From: Peribacillus butanolivorans | Lineage (GTDB): Bacteria > Bacillota > Bacilli > Bacillales > DSM-1321 | Direction: 5' to 3' | Assembly (NCBI RefSeq): GCF_001273755.1 | Contig: NZ_LGYA01000001.1 | Span: 4,084,494-4,148,493 of the forward strand | DNA: 64,000 bases | Part shown: piece after piece, positions 34,597 through 44,721 of the stretch | How positions within the stretch are numbered: position 1 is the first letter of the stretch | How the letters are laid out: each line of letters begins with the position of its first letter | Position numbers and translations under genes: made by a program | The notes under the pieces: generated by a model | What the model was told of the DNA's origin: nothing | Databases searched by the model: none | Seen by the model: the letters and a program-made list of their open reading frames with translations, nothing else

Positions 34597-37188
34597 TCAC
34601 AATCTGGGATCCACAGGATCCGATTCCATGGCCAATGTTCCTAGAACACATTCATGGACTCTCTCAATCGATTCACCTTTTACATATCTTTGAATGCCTT
34701 CGATTCCCAGAGAAAATTCTCTCAGCGCTAGTTTTTGCTTTTTGCCTGTATTCCTGCTTTTCAGCCGCTCAAGATTTTTCGGTAGCAAGTAGTCCATTCC
34801 ATAAATAATGTTAAGGTACTTTCTTCCCCTTACTTTAATGGCGGGCTGCAATAGCTTGCCTTTATTTCTTGAAATGTAGAATTCCGGCTTGATTACAATG
34901 CCTTCATGGCCTTCGCTTGTGATATCCTGCCACCATTTAATGACCTCTTCTTCACTTGCTTCACTCGTGATTAGTTTGTATTCCGTTTCTACAAATAAAC
35001 TAGATCGGATTGCAAACTCCCTGTTCATCTCCATATGCCATGTATGTGGCTGATCAAAAAAGGTTTCATTGCTATGAGCAAGCACGTGGAATGGAGCGAT
35101 TTGTATAGAATTTATATCTTCAATCTCCCAGCAATACTTTTGAAAGACTTCTTTGAAAGTATAGGCATTTTCCAGTTTTTGCTCATACTCTTCCAACCAT
35201 CCTTTTAACTCCATGTTCTCACGAGATGCTTCCGCTATTTTTTCCTTCAGCATCGTTCGATCAAGAATCGCATTTTCAGAAACGTGGGCATATTGGCTGC
35301 TGATGAGCTCTTTTGCCTTCAGGTTCCAGGGCATGATTTCAGCGTCAAGGAGCACATAGTCCGTATCGTACTTTTCAAAATAGCCGCTTTCATGCAAATC
35401 TTGATTGATTTTCAAGACCAGTTCTTCCTCCGTCGCGACGTCAAAGAAACGTCTGCCCGTTCTGGTATAAATAACTCCCAAAGATTCGAAACCTGTATGC
35501 TTCTTAGCAGCTTCAGTATCTTTAAATAGAAAAAGAATTGCCCGGCTCCCCATATGTTTCTTTTCAGCAATCATGGTTTGAATCCCATGGCTTCTGTAAT
35601 AGTCGATTGCCTCTTTGGGATGCTCTAAATAATATTCCAATGCGGATGGACTTGGTGTTGGACTCATTGTAGGCGGGATGTATATTAATTGTTCAATCGG
35701 TATCGTGAAATGTGATACCGTATCAATCGCAGACTTTACAATATCCTGATGAATTTTAATCTCGCCCATTTTTTCTGTCAATACTGAATACCCATTGACG
35801 AACTTGCCAATATTCGGCGGATTCAAACGGTTTTTCTCCCATTCTCTTAGAGGATTGTCATCGGCTCCTGAAAAATCTTGACTCGCTTGTACCGAAATGA
35901 ATTCTCCCTCCGGATAGCGAAAAGCTGTTAATGCTCCGCCAAAGACAACACCTTGATCGATGTTGATGGTATTGTTAATTAGCAGCGGTTGTGGCTTCGG
36001 ATCATGTCCCCAGACAATCAGTGAGCTTTTCTTATGAGAAATATACCAATCTTTACGCACTGGCTTTCCTTTTTCATCAAATCCATTCGTATCACCGTAA
36101 CGGCAGAAGTCACGCACAGCTTCAGACTGCTTTCCGATGAAAGCGTCTTTGATTCCGGCATGAACACAAACTAAAGTCTGTACATCATTCTTGGTAAATA
36201 CATAATGGGAAGGAGCTTGAAGGAGGAATTCTTTAAGTGTCTGTTTCGTTTCCTCTGCTTTTTCGCTTCCATACTCCTCTTCGTACGCTTTAAATTCTTC
36301 TTCCACTTTTTCATCACCATGATTTAATGTTACGTCTCTTCCATCTAGCCATCTAGCAATTTTCCAGCCGTGATTGCTGTCAATCATATAGGCAACGTCC
36401 TTTTGAACATGTTCATAGAAAAAGAGCATCGTTTTAAGTGACTCTGGTCCTCTGCTCATGACATCCCCAATGGAAACAAACTTCCTGCCTTCAGGGTGAA
36501 GATAGAGGCCTTCCTCATTTTTTTGATAGCCTAGTTTTTCAAGGACGAGGATCATTTCCTTATAGCAGCCATGAATATCCCCAATGATGTCGATCCCATT
36601 CTGGATGTCTTTTTCAATTGGATTTGTACGTCTGATTACCTGAATATCTTCTGTTCCCTTTAACGTGTAAAGAGACAAATACCCTTCTTTTTTCAGGACG
36701 CGCTTTTCCCTTTTGAACGTCTGGTATTGCTGTTTAATACGTCTTTTTCCGCGTGGATAATCTCTTTGTTCATCTCTGACAAGCAGATCCTCTTCAGGTA
36801 TATCCAGAACAATCGATAGGATTGGGACATTATTTTTTTGAGCTAAAGAGATATATCGTTTCCGATCCTCTGGGTGAAGATTGGTCGCATCAATAAAGGT
36901 TAATTTATTTAAACGGCATCTTGCTTCAATGACGGAATCCATCATGGAAAATGCTTCGCCTGAAATGGACTGGTATTCATCCATCAGATTGTCCGCTTCA
37001 TCCTTTGGTCTGTCCCGCCAATCAATAAATTCAATATCACTCACCAATACCCGAAAGGCATCTGAACTAACGACCTCTGAAGGCAGAATCTCTTCTTTTT
37101 CAATCATGCTTTTTAACCATGTTGACTTACCGCTATTGGATGGTCCAATCAGCAAGACAATTCCTGCATGGGGCAATACGATTTGCAT
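34597..37188 (-). CDS. pnkp: Bacterial polynucleotide kinase-phosphatase-ligase Pnkp (RNA repair)
   Basis: About 863 residues from the ATG at 37188 (AAGGAGG at proper spacing; an upstream ATG at 37218 overlaps hen1 and is unlikely). Three domains are seen. The N-terminal 5'-OH kinase has the P-loop GPSNSGKSTWL (~14-24). The central metallophosphatase has DIHGCYKEM, SIGDVMSRGPES, DSNHGWK and VWGHDPKPQ (~180-400). The C-terminal ligase-type adenylyltransferase has KxxGSR at EKKHMGSRAILFLF (~545) and later VIKPEF. Bacterial Pnkp heals 2',3'-cyclic phosphate and 5'-OH RNA ends and needs Hen1 for sealing. hen1 lies two bases upstream, so they form one operon. Confidence 0.94.
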   Translation of the reverse strand: MQIVLPHAGIVLLIGPSNSGKSTWLKSMIEKEEILPSEVVSSDAFRVLVSDIEFIDWRDRPKDEADNLMDEYQSISGEAFSMMDSVIEARCRLNKLTFIDATNLHPEDRKRYISLAQKNNVPILSIVLDIPEEDLLVRDEQRDYPRGKRRIKQQYQTFKREKRVLKKEGYLSLYTLKGTEDIQVIRRTNPIEKDIQNGIDIIGDIHGCYKEMILVLEKLGYQKNEEGLYLHPEGRKFVSIGDVMSRGPESLKTMLFFYEHVQKDVAYMIDSNHGWKIARWLDGRDVTLNHGDEKVEEEFKAYEEEYGSEKAEETKQTLKEFLLQAPSHYVFTKNDVQTLVCVHAGIKDAFIGKQSEAVRDFCRYGDTNGFDEKGKPVRKDWYISHKKSSLIVWGHDPKPQPLLINNTINIDQGVVFGGALTAFRYPEGEFISVQASQDFSGADDNPLREWEKNRLNPPNIGKFVNGYSVLTEKMGEIKIHQDIVKSAIDTVSHFTIPIEQLIYIPPTMSPTPSPSALEYYLEHPKEAIDYYRSHGIQTMIAEKKHMGSRAILFLFKDTEAAKKHTGFESLGVIYTRTGRRFFDVATEEELVLKINQDLHESGYFEKYDTDYVLLDAEIMPWNLKAKELISSQYAHVSENAILDRTMLKEKIAEASRENMELKGWLEEYEQKLENAYTFKEVFQKYCWEIEDINSIQIAPFHVLAHSNETFFDQPHTWHMEMNREFAIRSSLFVETEYKLITSEASEEEVIKWWQDITSEGHEGIVIKPEFYISRNKGKLLQPAIKVRGRKYLNIIYGMDYLLPKNLERLKSRNTGKKQKLALREFSLGIEGIQRYVKGESIERVHECVLGTLAMESDPVDPRL

Positions 37189-37190
37189 AG

Positions 37191-38537
37191 TTAGTCCTCC
37201 TTTCTTTCGAACACACACATTTGTGTCGGATAACCATATGTATCATGCTCTTCACCAATTCCTTCAAATTTAAGGCTATAGATATCACGGTGATTTCGCT
37301 CTGTACACCACTGACGAAATTCAGCTCTTGTCCACTCAAAACGATGATCGTTGTGTCGAAGAACATCCTCCATATCGTATACCTCGTTATATTCACGGTT
37401 TGGCGTTGTAATAATCAGGGCATTCGGTTGATAGTCATGTAATATCGTATCCAGCACCTTAGGCAGACGGTACTCGTCGATATGCTCGATGACTTCGCAC
37501 AAGATAATGACATCCTTGTTCTTTAATCTTTCATCATAGTAGAAGAGTGAGCCCCATAGTGTTTCAGGAACCACAAATTTCTCTTTATTCTTCACTTTCT
37601 CGAATCGTCCTAAGGCTTTAATGGCAGCAGTTTGGGACGGTTCAACAGCCAGGATTTCTTTTATCCCTTCTACAAAACCAAGGCGTACTGAAAGTTTCCC
37701 TTCACCAGAGCCGAAGTCCACGATGCTTCTTGGATTCATTTGACTGACTGTATCAACGATTTTTTCATAGCGAAGATCATTCAGCCGAACCTTGCTTTCT
37801 TTTTCTTCCTTCTTCTCTTCAGGTTTCCTGTTCTCGACGATGCTGTATACTTCCTTAAATCTAAGTGATTGGCGATAGATATAATCTCGCATCGGATGAT
37901 CTTTCAGCCACCCGTCTCCATATCTCTCAAGCTTTTCAATTTCTTTTTCATCAATGTAGTAGTGCTTATAGTTATCGATGACCGGAATCAATACAAACAA
38001 ATGCCTTAACCCTTCTTGTAGTGTTTTCATTCCTTTTAAAGAAATGGATCTTGCCGAGCTTTTATCTTTAATTTGGAAAGAGTACTCAATTTCCGGACGG
38101 GTAATCATCACTTCATAACCAATCGGCTCAAATAAATCCTTTAATTGGTTATCAGAAAGAGAAGAAACCACAGGGCCAAACTCGAACTGAAACGAAAACG
38201 GATGATTCACCCACTCTGTATGCTCTTCCTTCGGCTGACCGTTCAAAGCTGTCCCCAGTGCAGACCTAATCAATGAACAAAAAATGCTGCTTACCGCAAA
38301 CTCCCGATCATTTATGTAATGAGTAATGTCATAGGAATTGGAATTGCCTTTTACCAATTCGATCGGGTCCGGTGTAACAAAAATCGTCGCTTCCAGTTCT
38401 GTTTCTGTAAACTTGCTATAAAAAAGGCGCACTAAATGACCTTTATGATTTCTCTCATATAAATTTCTCGGGTTCTTAGACAATAAATAAGATATAGCTT
38501 GTACATTGTCGCCCGAAGCCTGAATCGTTAACTGCAT
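37191..38537 (-). CDS. hen1: 3'-terminal RNA ribose 2'-O-methyltransferase Hen1
   Basis: About 448 residues from the ATG at 38537 (GAAAGGAG upstream). The N-terminal half (~1-240) is the bacterial Hen1 N-domain that activates the Pnkp ligase. The C-terminal half is a class I methyltransferase with the SAM motif VDFGSGEGKLSVRLG (~270-284). The metal-dependent Hen1 signature is LCEVIEHIDEYRL (E..EH, ~345-357), with a downstream His in the RHNDHRFEW region. It methylates the 2'-OH at a 3' RNA end before ligation, which makes the repaired junction resistant to re-cleavage by the same ribotoxin. Stop and pnkp start are two bases apart. Confidence 0.94.
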   Translation of the reverse strand: MQLTIQASGDNVQAISYLLSKNPRNLYERNHKGHLVRLFYSKFTETELEATIFVTPDPIELVKGNSNSYDITHYINDREFAVSSIFCSLIRSALGTALNGQPKEEHTEWVNHPFSFQFEFGPVVSSLSDNQLKDLFEPIGYEVMITRPEIEYSFQIKDKSSARSISLKGMKTLQEGLRHLFVLIPVIDNYKHYYIDEKEIEKLERYGDGWLKDHPMRDYIYRQSLRFKEVYSIVENRKPEEKKEEKESKVRLNDLRYEKIVDTVSQMNPRSIVDFGSGEGKLSVRLGFVEGIKEILAVEPSQTAAIKALGRFEKVKNKEKFVVPETLWGSLFYYDERLKNKDVIILCEVIEHIDEYRLPKVLDTILHDYQPNALIITTPNREYNEVYDMEDVLRHNDHRFEWTRAEFRQWCTERNHRDIYSLKFEGIGEEHDTYGYPTQMCVFERKED

Positions 38538-38792
38538 TTGGAACACTCCTTTCAAACACTTCATTCATTAAAAAAGCTAAAGTAAAAGTCTTTCTTAATT
38601 CCCTATTATAACAACCTAATATTACCACATAATGAAGACTTATCAGCTTCAACTACCGACATTACACTCTGATAGGGAGCATTTTTTAGAAGCATGTAAA
38701 AATAGGCTCTGGTCATGAGGAAGGAATTTTTTATTATCTAATGGAATATTTATTACCTATCATAAAAAAGATTCGGAGTTGAAGAGAAAAGA

Positions 38793-39335
38793 ATGAAAAA
38801 AATACATATTATCGGTGCTTCAGGTTCAGGAACTACAACCCTCGGAAAAGCATTATCAAACTCAATATCGACAGTTCATTTTGATACAGATGATTATTAC
38901 TGGCTGCATAAGTTTAGTGAAAAAAGAGAAGTAAAAGAAAGAAAACAAATACTCCGAAAAGATTTATTAACTTATGATGAATGGATACTATCGGGTTCGT
39001 TATGCGGGTGGGGTGATGAATTTATAAGTTATTTTGATTTAGTTATATTTTTATGGATTCCAAAAAATATAAGAATAGAAAGGCTGCAGCAAAGAGAGGC
39101 ACAAAGGTATGGCAAGGAAATTTTAGTTGGAGGCAGCCATTTCGATCAATATAATAACTTTTTAGAGTGGGCCTCCCTATATGACGAGGCTGGAATGGAA
39201 GTCAGGAGCAAGTATTCTCATGAAAAATGGATGTCAGGCTTAACTTGTCCTTTATTAAGGATTGAAGGAGATTATACCGTTCAAGAACGGGTGAAAATTG
39301 TTTTAGAGTATGTGCAAAATCTGCGAAAGAATTAA
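38793..39335 (+). CDS. P-loop small-molecule kinase (adenylate/shikimate-kinase-like)
   Basis: This 180-residue protein has a Walker A IIGASGSGTTTLGKAL (~6-21) and a DTDDYYWLHKF acidic motif (~34-44). A lid-like stretch IRIERLQQREAQRYG (~92-106) is the pattern of 'topology modulation'/AAA proteins related to adenylate kinase. The substrate is unknown. It diverges from hen1, so a link to RNA repair is only positional. Its stop codon lies within the first unit of the following repeat array. Confidence 0.7.
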   Translation: MKKIHIIGASGSGTTTLGKALSNSISTVHFDTDDYYWLHKFSEKREVKERKQILRKDLLTYDEWILSGSLCGWGDEFISYFDLVIFLWIPKNIRIERLQQREAQRYGKEILVGGSHFDQYNNFLEWASLYDEAGMEVRSKYSHEKWMSGLTCPLLRIEGDYTVQERVKIVLEYVQNLRKN

Positions 39336-39830
39336 TTCGGCCGACAGAAAGATAATCCGACCGTTGGGCAGGATAATTCGGCCTTTGCGCTATTTATTCG
39401 TCCCTCGCACATTTAATTCGACCTTCACGCAGAATAATTCGACCGACGGGCTATTATTTCGGCCTTCACACATTTAATTCGGCCTTCTCGCTATTAATTC
39501 GTCCTTCGCACATTTAATTCGACCTTTGGGCAATTTATTCGTCCCTCGCGCAGAATAATCCGGCCGACGCGCTATTATTTCGGCCTTTACACATTTAATT
39601 CGGCCTTCTCGCTATTTATTCGTCCTTCGCACATTTAATTCGGCCTTCTCGCAGAATAATTCGACCTTCCCAAAGAATAATTCATCCCTCGCGATTAATC
39701 GGCCTTCGCACATTTAATTCGTCCTTCGCGCTATTAATTCGTCCTTCGTACATTTAATTCGGCCTTCGCACATTTAATTCGTCCTTCGTACATTTAATTC
39801 GGCCGATGCGTCATTAGTTCATTAGGCGGC
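39331..39830. repeat. Tandem array of 24 ~20-bp units (ATTCGGCC/TTCGCACATTTA family)
   Basis: Units near TAATTCGGCCTTCGCACATT recur 24 times by my count with a 20-21-bp period. Two variable positions alternate (CGG/CGT/CGA and cgcaCATTT/cgCTATT/cGCAGAA). A higher-order repeat of 121 bp is visible: the block from 39429 recurs at 39550. The array fills the space between two convergent genes and starts inside the kinase stop codon. In reverse complement it contains GAAGGTCGAATTATTC, the core of the 45.8-kb array. Confidence 0.95.
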
Positions 39831-39837
39831 ACATATT

Positions 39838-40749
39838 CTACAGTGAATCCTTAAGCTCCTTAGAGATTGTAGAAAAATAATCCATGACAAATAACCGAAA
39901 TTGCTTGGCAACTGGTGTAAAGTATCGTTTTTCCGACCATCCCAATCCAATCGTCCTTTGGCAAGCAGGTTCTGTTATTCGAATTTTATGTGACAGCGAC
40001 CCGGTTTGGTGCAGCCAAGTTAACTCTGATACAAAAGCGACACCTAAGCCCCTTCTGACAAGGTCTGAGATAACAGCCGGCTCATCGCCTTCAAATGCGA
40101 TATTCTGAATAAATCCAGCTTCTTGGCAAAATTGATCCGTTAAGTTGCGGAATCCAAAACCTGTGTTCATGCTAATGAACGCTTCGTCTTTCACTTCATT
40201 AAGATGAATGCACGCCCTCCCTGCTAGTCGATGATCGGGAGGCACAATCAGAAATATTTCTTCCTTTATCAGCGGTTCCCACTTAATATCGGGGCCTTCA
40301 ATCGGAACGGACGAAATGCAATAATCAATCTCCCCTTCAATAAGCAATTGTTTCATGGAAGATACAGATTTAAGAAATTGTTGAAAACGAACATCTGGAT
40401 ATTCTGATAAAAATGTCCCCAGTAAATCAGGCAGCACTCTTGGAATGGTAACAGCCAACGTAATATTCTTTTGATCCTGGTCCGCTAATTCCACAATCTC
40501 GCGCCTTCCTTCATTTAATTCTGCAAAAGCTCGTTCGACACGGTTCAAGAATATCCTTCCGGCCGCATTCAGCCTGATTTTTCGATGTTCCCGATCGAAC
40601 AACGCCACTCCCAAATCTTCTTCAAGTCGAGAAATGGTTTTACTGAGAGACGGCTGAGCAATTTGAAGTTGCTCCGCAGCCTTCGTCATATGTTCTAGGC
40701 GTGCCACGGTTTGAAAATACTGCAGCTGTAATATTTCCATTTTTATCAC
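39838..40749 (-). CDS. LysR-family transcription regulator
   Basis: This protein of about 303 residues (300 if the second ATG at 40740 is used) has an N-terminal winged HTH (LQLQYFQTVARLEHMTKAAEQLQIAQPSLSKTISRLEEDLGVALFDR) and a periplasmic-binding-like effector domain from ~90. It is transcribed divergently from the YhgE/Pip gene with a 114-base gap, the usual layout for a LysR regulator and its target. The effector is unknown. The ribosome site (GAGTG) is weak. Confidence 0.88.
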   Translation of the reverse strand: MIKMEILQLQYFQTVARLEHMTKAAEQLQIAQPSLSKTISRLEEDLGVALFDREHRKIRLNAAGRIFLNRVERAFAELNEGRREIVELADQDQKNITLAVTIPRVLPDLLGTFLSEYPDVRFQQFLKSVSSMKQLLIEGEIDYCISSVPIEGPDIKWEPLIKEEIFLIVPPDHRLAGRACIHLNEVKDEAFISMNTGFGFRNLTDQFCQEAGFIQNIAFEGDEPAVISDLVRRGLGVAFVSELTWLHQTGSLSHKIRITEPACQRTIGLGWSEKRYFTPVAKQFRLFVMDYFSTISKELKDSL

Positions 40750-40863
40750 TCGTTTCGTATAGATTCAAATCTATTATTATATAACTAATTATGTATTATA
40801 CAGTATTTAAAAAAGCCCTTATGATGAAATAATCTCATTTAGTTAGAAAGGACAGGCTCATTA

Positions 40864-42867
40864 ATGAAAGGATTACAACTCGTACTTCAAGACATAAAAG
40901 CAATGTGGAAACATAAACACGGAAGAATCGCCTTGATTTTTCTTTTAGTCGTTCCATTGATTTACTCAGGTTTCTTTTTAGCAGGGTATTGGAATCCTTA
41001 CGGTAAGTTGGATCAGCTACCTGTTGCAGTGGTCAACCTCGATACAGGTTCCGAAATGGACGATAAGCCAATCGAGGCAGGAGATGACTTTGTTAAACAA
41101 TTGAAGAAGCAGAAAGAATTGGACTTTCACTTTGTATCGGCAAAGGCGGCAGATACAGGGCTTAAAGAGGAAACCTACTATATGGTTGTCACGATTCCAG
41201 ATGATTTTTCTGAAAATGTCACCACTTTAATGGATGAAAAACCGGAAGCCGCTAAACTTTTATATAAAATTAATCCGGGTAAAAACTTCGTTGCCTCACA
41301 AATTAGTACAACTGCAGTTGAAAAAATGACCACCAAAATCAATGCAAGCATCACTAAAGGCTATTCGGAAGGCATCCTTTCCAAATTCCAAGATGTTTCT
41401 AAAGGCTTAGCAGACGCCGGAAATGGAGCCGAGGAGCTTCATCAAGGAACTGTCGATGCGAAAAGCGGCAGTGAGAAATTAGCAGATGGTATTCAGAGAT
41501 TAAATGATGGTGCCCAGAAGCTACGTACAGGAAGCACCCAGCTTTCGGACGGACAAGAAGCCTTATCTACTGGCGCGGAAGGTCTAACATCAGGTTCCCA
41601 GACCTTGTATACCGGCATGAAACAGCTAACAGATGGACAACAAACATTAGAAAATGGTATGAACAAGGTGAGCAAGGGAGTTAAAGACTTGTCAGCTGGC
41701 AATGCAAAATTGGTGCAAGGACAGGAACAGGCGGAAAGTACAGCAAATACCCTAAAGAAGCAATTGGATGCGTATGTCCAAAGTCATCCTGAAGCAAAGC
41801 AAGATCAAAACTTCAAGCAAATCCTTGCCTTATCTGATGGATTATCCAATGCGGCCACTACTTTAACCGCTGGGCAAAAGCAATTGGGGCAAGGGGCGGA
41901 AAAGGTGTCAGATGGGCAAGTCGCCCTTCAAGCTGGTATGAAAACGTTTGGTGATAAAATGGCGCAGGCTACCTCGGGTGCTAAGCAATTAAACGAGGGA
42001 GCAAGCCTTTTCACAAACGGATTTATAAAATGGACAAGTGGCTTTTCCACTCTAAACACCGGAATCACTTCACTTGCTGGCGGAAGCAGTCAACTAGCCA
42101 GTGGATCAACGGAACTTCAGGATGGACTTGCTTCACTAGAAACGGGCTCAAACAAGTTATCTTCCAAACTTAATGAAGCCGCGGATAAAACAGCAAGCCT
42201 TCAGTACAGCGATTCTACCACTTCGATGTTCTCTGAACCTGTGCAATTGGTCCAATCCAATCTTTCGGAAGTTCCAAACTATGGAACCGGAATCGCTCCT
42301 TACTTTCTGTCTCTAGCCTTTTATGTAGGCGGCATTATGGCTTCCAATATCCTGCCGCTAGGCCGTAGACAGAATCTTAAGGTTACCGGAACCGTTCATT
42401 TTACGAATAAATTAGGGCTAGTTTATGTTATCGGCTTGATTCAGGCACTTCTCGTGGATGCAGTTGTGCTCCTTGGATTCCATTTACATGTGGCTAGCGT
42501 TCCATTATTTATTCTATCAAGCATCATCGTTTCGTTTACCTTCATGACTTTCATACTTATGCTGGTAACCGTATTCGGAATCGTCGGCAAATTCGCAGCC
42601 GTGACCCTTCTTGTATTTCAATTAGCCACTTGCGGTGGAACATTCCCGGGTGAACTTGGAATGTCGATTTTAACACAAATCGGTCAATTTTTACCTATGG
42701 CTCATTCCCTTCAGGAGCTACAAGAAGTCATTTCAATAGGCGGCTGGTCAAACTTACAGACCCAGATTTGGATTTTACTTGCCTATCTCGTTTCTGCAGC
42801 AGTAATTGGCTGGATTACGAGTCATATCCAGCATGCAAAGGTGAATTCAGAAGATATAGCGTCATAA
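40864..42867 (+). CDS. YhgE/Pip-domain membrane protein
   Basis: This 667-residue protein has one N-terminal membrane segment (IALIFLLVVPLIYSGFFLAGYWNPYG, ~20-45). A long extracellular coiled-coil region (~175-460) is full of repeated 'L-x-x-G-x-x-x-L/S-x-x-G' heptad-like units (e.g. GAQKLRTGSTQLSDGQEALS). Five C-terminal membrane segments follow, of ABC-2-type permease character. Relatives include Bacillus YhgE, ESX/type VII secretion-linked proteins and the lactococcal phage infection protein Pip. The role is unsettled. It is probably controlled by the divergent LysR protein. Strong terminator after the stop. Confidence 0.85.
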   Translation: MKGLQLVLQDIKAMWKHKHGRIALIFLLVVPLIYSGFFLAGYWNPYGKLDQLPVAVVNLDTGSEMDDKPIEAGDDFVKQLKKQKELDFHFVSAKAADTGLKEETYYMVVTIPDDFSENVTTLMDEKPEAAKLLYKINPGKNFVASQISTTAVEKMTTKINASITKGYSEGILSKFQDVSKGLADAGNGAEELHQGTVDAKSGSEKLADGIQRLNDGAQKLRTGSTQLSDGQEALSTGAEGLTSGSQTLYTGMKQLTDGQQTLENGMNKVSKGVKDLSAGNAKLVQGQEQAESTANTLKKQLDAYVQSHPEAKQDQNFKQILALSDGLSNAATTLTAGQKQLGQGAEKVSDGQVALQAGMKTFGDKMAQATSGAKQLNEGASLFTNGFIKWTSGFSTLNTGITSLAGGSSQLASGSTELQDGLASLETGSNKLSSKLNEAADKTASLQYSDSTTSMFSEPVQLVQSNLSEVPNYGTGIAPYFLSLAFYVGGIMASNILPLGRRQNLKVTGTVHFTNKLGLVYVIGLIQALLVDAVVLLGFHLHVASVPLFILSSIIVSFTFMTFILMLVTVFGIVGKFAAVTLLVFQLATCGGTFPGELGMSILTQIGQFLPMAHSLQELQEVISIGGWSNLQTQIWILLAYLVSAAVIGWITSHIQHAKVNSEDIAS

Positions 42868-42870
42868 CTT

Positions 42871-42912
42871 AAAAAGCAGTGCCATTCGATTAGAAATGGC
42901 ACTGCTTTTTTA
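42871..42912 (+). terminator. Terminator of the YhgE-like gene
   Basis: AAAAAGCAGTGCCATT pairs with AATGGCACTGCTTTTT across a seven-base loop. Confidence 0.92.
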
Positions 42913-43049
42913 TCTCTCCGCTTTTACTTGCAAAAAAAGCATGATCACAAGCATATTCCGAAAAGGAAACCGCCATGACCATGCCTTAATCTATAACCTA
43001 TTCTAAAATTATTAACTGCACCATTTAGTCATTCAGACATTACTTATGA

Positions 43050-44555
43050 TTAAGCGGTCTGATCAGCTTTTTCAGCTGGCTTATCTTTTGCCGGCCATGC
43101 GCGCTTAATAAATAATGACAAAATCAACGCCACAGCTGCGATAAAGGTAGACACAAAGAAGGAAAAGTTAATCCCATCCAGCATGGCCTGCATCCCGATT
43201 TGGGCCTGCATTTGATCCATCATCTCAGTAGTAGGCTGACCTGTTAATTTGCTCATCGCTTTAGTCATAAGATCCTCACCAGTCGAAGCTGACCGGTTAG
43301 ACATGACCGTAACAAGTAGTGCTGTACCGATTGCTCCGGAAACCTGGTTCAGCGTATTATTCATCGCTGTACCATGTGGGTTCATACGGGCTGGCAGCGA
43401 GTTTAAACCATTTGTCATGATAGGCATCATTGCCATCGACAACCCGAATGACCGGATTGAAAACAATAGTACAATATGTGTATATGAAGTATCCATTGAT
43501 AATTTACTGAAGAAATACGTTGTGACCACGGTGATAAACAAACCGATTGAAGCAAGCACGCGTGCTCCGAACTTATCGAAGAGCTTACCTGTGATCGGTG
43601 ACATGAGGGCCATTAATAGTGCTCCAGGCAGCATCAGCAATCCTGAATCAAATGGTGAAATGCCACGGACTGTTTGTGTATACAATGGCATTAGGATCAT
43701 TGCCGAAAACATTGCCATATTTAGTACGATCGAAATGGTTGCAGATAAAGCAAACATTGGATGTTTAAAAATCTTGAATTCAAGCATCGGTGTTTCCATT
43801 TTAAGCTGGCGTGTAATGAAAAGGACCAGTGAAACGGCACCAACTATTAATGTTCCGTATACCAAAGGACTATCCCAGCCCTTGCTTCCTGCTGAGCTAA
43901 ATCCATACAACAAGCCGCCAAAGCCTAAGCTTGATAAAATGACAGATAGAATATCAATTTTGATATCAACTTTTTCTTTCTTGTCTTTAAGTTTAAAGAA
44001 CCCAAAAATAAGAACCAGTAAAGCAAGAGGTGTAATAAAGTGGAAAAGCATTCTCCAATCATAATGTTCGATAATCCAGCCTGAAAGCGTCGGCCCGATA
44101 GCAGGAGCAAACATCATGACTAAACCAAACAATCCCATCGCCGAGCCGCGTTTTTCAACAGGGAAGGCAGTTAAAAGAACGTTCATTAATAATGGCATCA
44201 TAATCGCCGAACCAGCAGCCTGAACCATCCGCGCGCCTAATAACAGCGGGAATGCGTGTGCTACACCTGCAACAATCGTCCCGATTGAAAATAACAGCAT
44301 GGCTGTCAAGAACAGATTACGCACCGAATACTTTCTTATTAAGAAGGCGGTTGTAGGAATCATGATTCCGTTCACAAGCATGTATCCTGTTGTCAGCCAT
44401 TGGACCGTAGACGTCTCAATTCCAAGGTCTGTTTTAATTGATGGTAGTGCAATATTCAATAGGGTCGAATTCAGTATGGATATAAATGCCCCGACCATTA
44501 AAATAATCAGGATACCATATGAGCCCTTTTTTTCAGTAATTTGAGCAGTACTCAC
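43050..44555 (-). CDS. MFS multidrug efflux transporter, EmrB/QacA (DHA2) family
   Basis: This 501-residue protein has fourteen membrane segments. The DHA2 N-terminal signature is FISILNSTLLNIALPSIKTDLG (~22-43), followed by TTGYMLVNGIMIP. Motif C-like GLVMMFAPAIGPTLSGWI (~148-165) is typical of drug/proton antiporters. A TetR regulator is divergently transcribed with a palindrome in between, so substrate-induced expression is likely. Substrates are unknown. The ATG at 44555 has GAGGAAT upstream. Confidence 0.9.
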   Translation of the reverse strand: MSTAQITEKKGSYGILIILMVGAFISILNSTLLNIALPSIKTDLGIETSTVQWLTTGYMLVNGIMIPTTAFLIRKYSVRNLFLTAMLLFSIGTIVAGVAHAFPLLLGARMVQAAGSAIMMPLLMNVLLTAFPVEKRGSAMGLFGLVMMFAPAIGPTLSGWIIEHYDWRMLFHFITPLALLVLIFGFFKLKDKKEKVDIKIDILSVILSSLGFGGLLYGFSSAGSKGWDSPLVYGTLIVGAVSLVLFITRQLKMETPMLEFKIFKHPMFALSATISIVLNMAMFSAMILMPLYTQTVRGISPFDSGLLMLPGALLMALMSPITGKLFDKFGARVLASIGLFITVVTTYFFSKLSMDTSYTHIVLLFSIRSFGLSMAMMPIMTNGLNSLPARMNPHGTAMNNTLNQVSGAIGTALLVTVMSNRSASTGEDLMTKAMSKLTGQPTTEMMDQMQAQIGMQAMLDGINFSFFVSTFIAAVALILSLFIKRAWPAKDKPAEKADQTA

Positions 44556-44721
44556 TTTTTATCTATTCCTCCATTCAAACTAATAGTTCATTTTATTGTA
44601 CGATAGGTATAACCCAATCTGCATAAAATCTATAATATACCTCTAGTTCAATTTTTGCAATAAAAATATACTGGTTTAAATAAGGGTTTGTACTGTAATA
44701 AAAAATAGAGTACGATTACAT

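Noticed and set aside
34597..37188. Two separate genes (a kinase-phosphatase and a ligase)
   Set aside because: A single uninterrupted frame carries all three Pnkp domains in the usual order.
43249..44064. Long (271-codon) plus-strand frame
   Set aside because: It is the antisense shadow of the DHA2 efflux gene, whose frame carries all family motifs.
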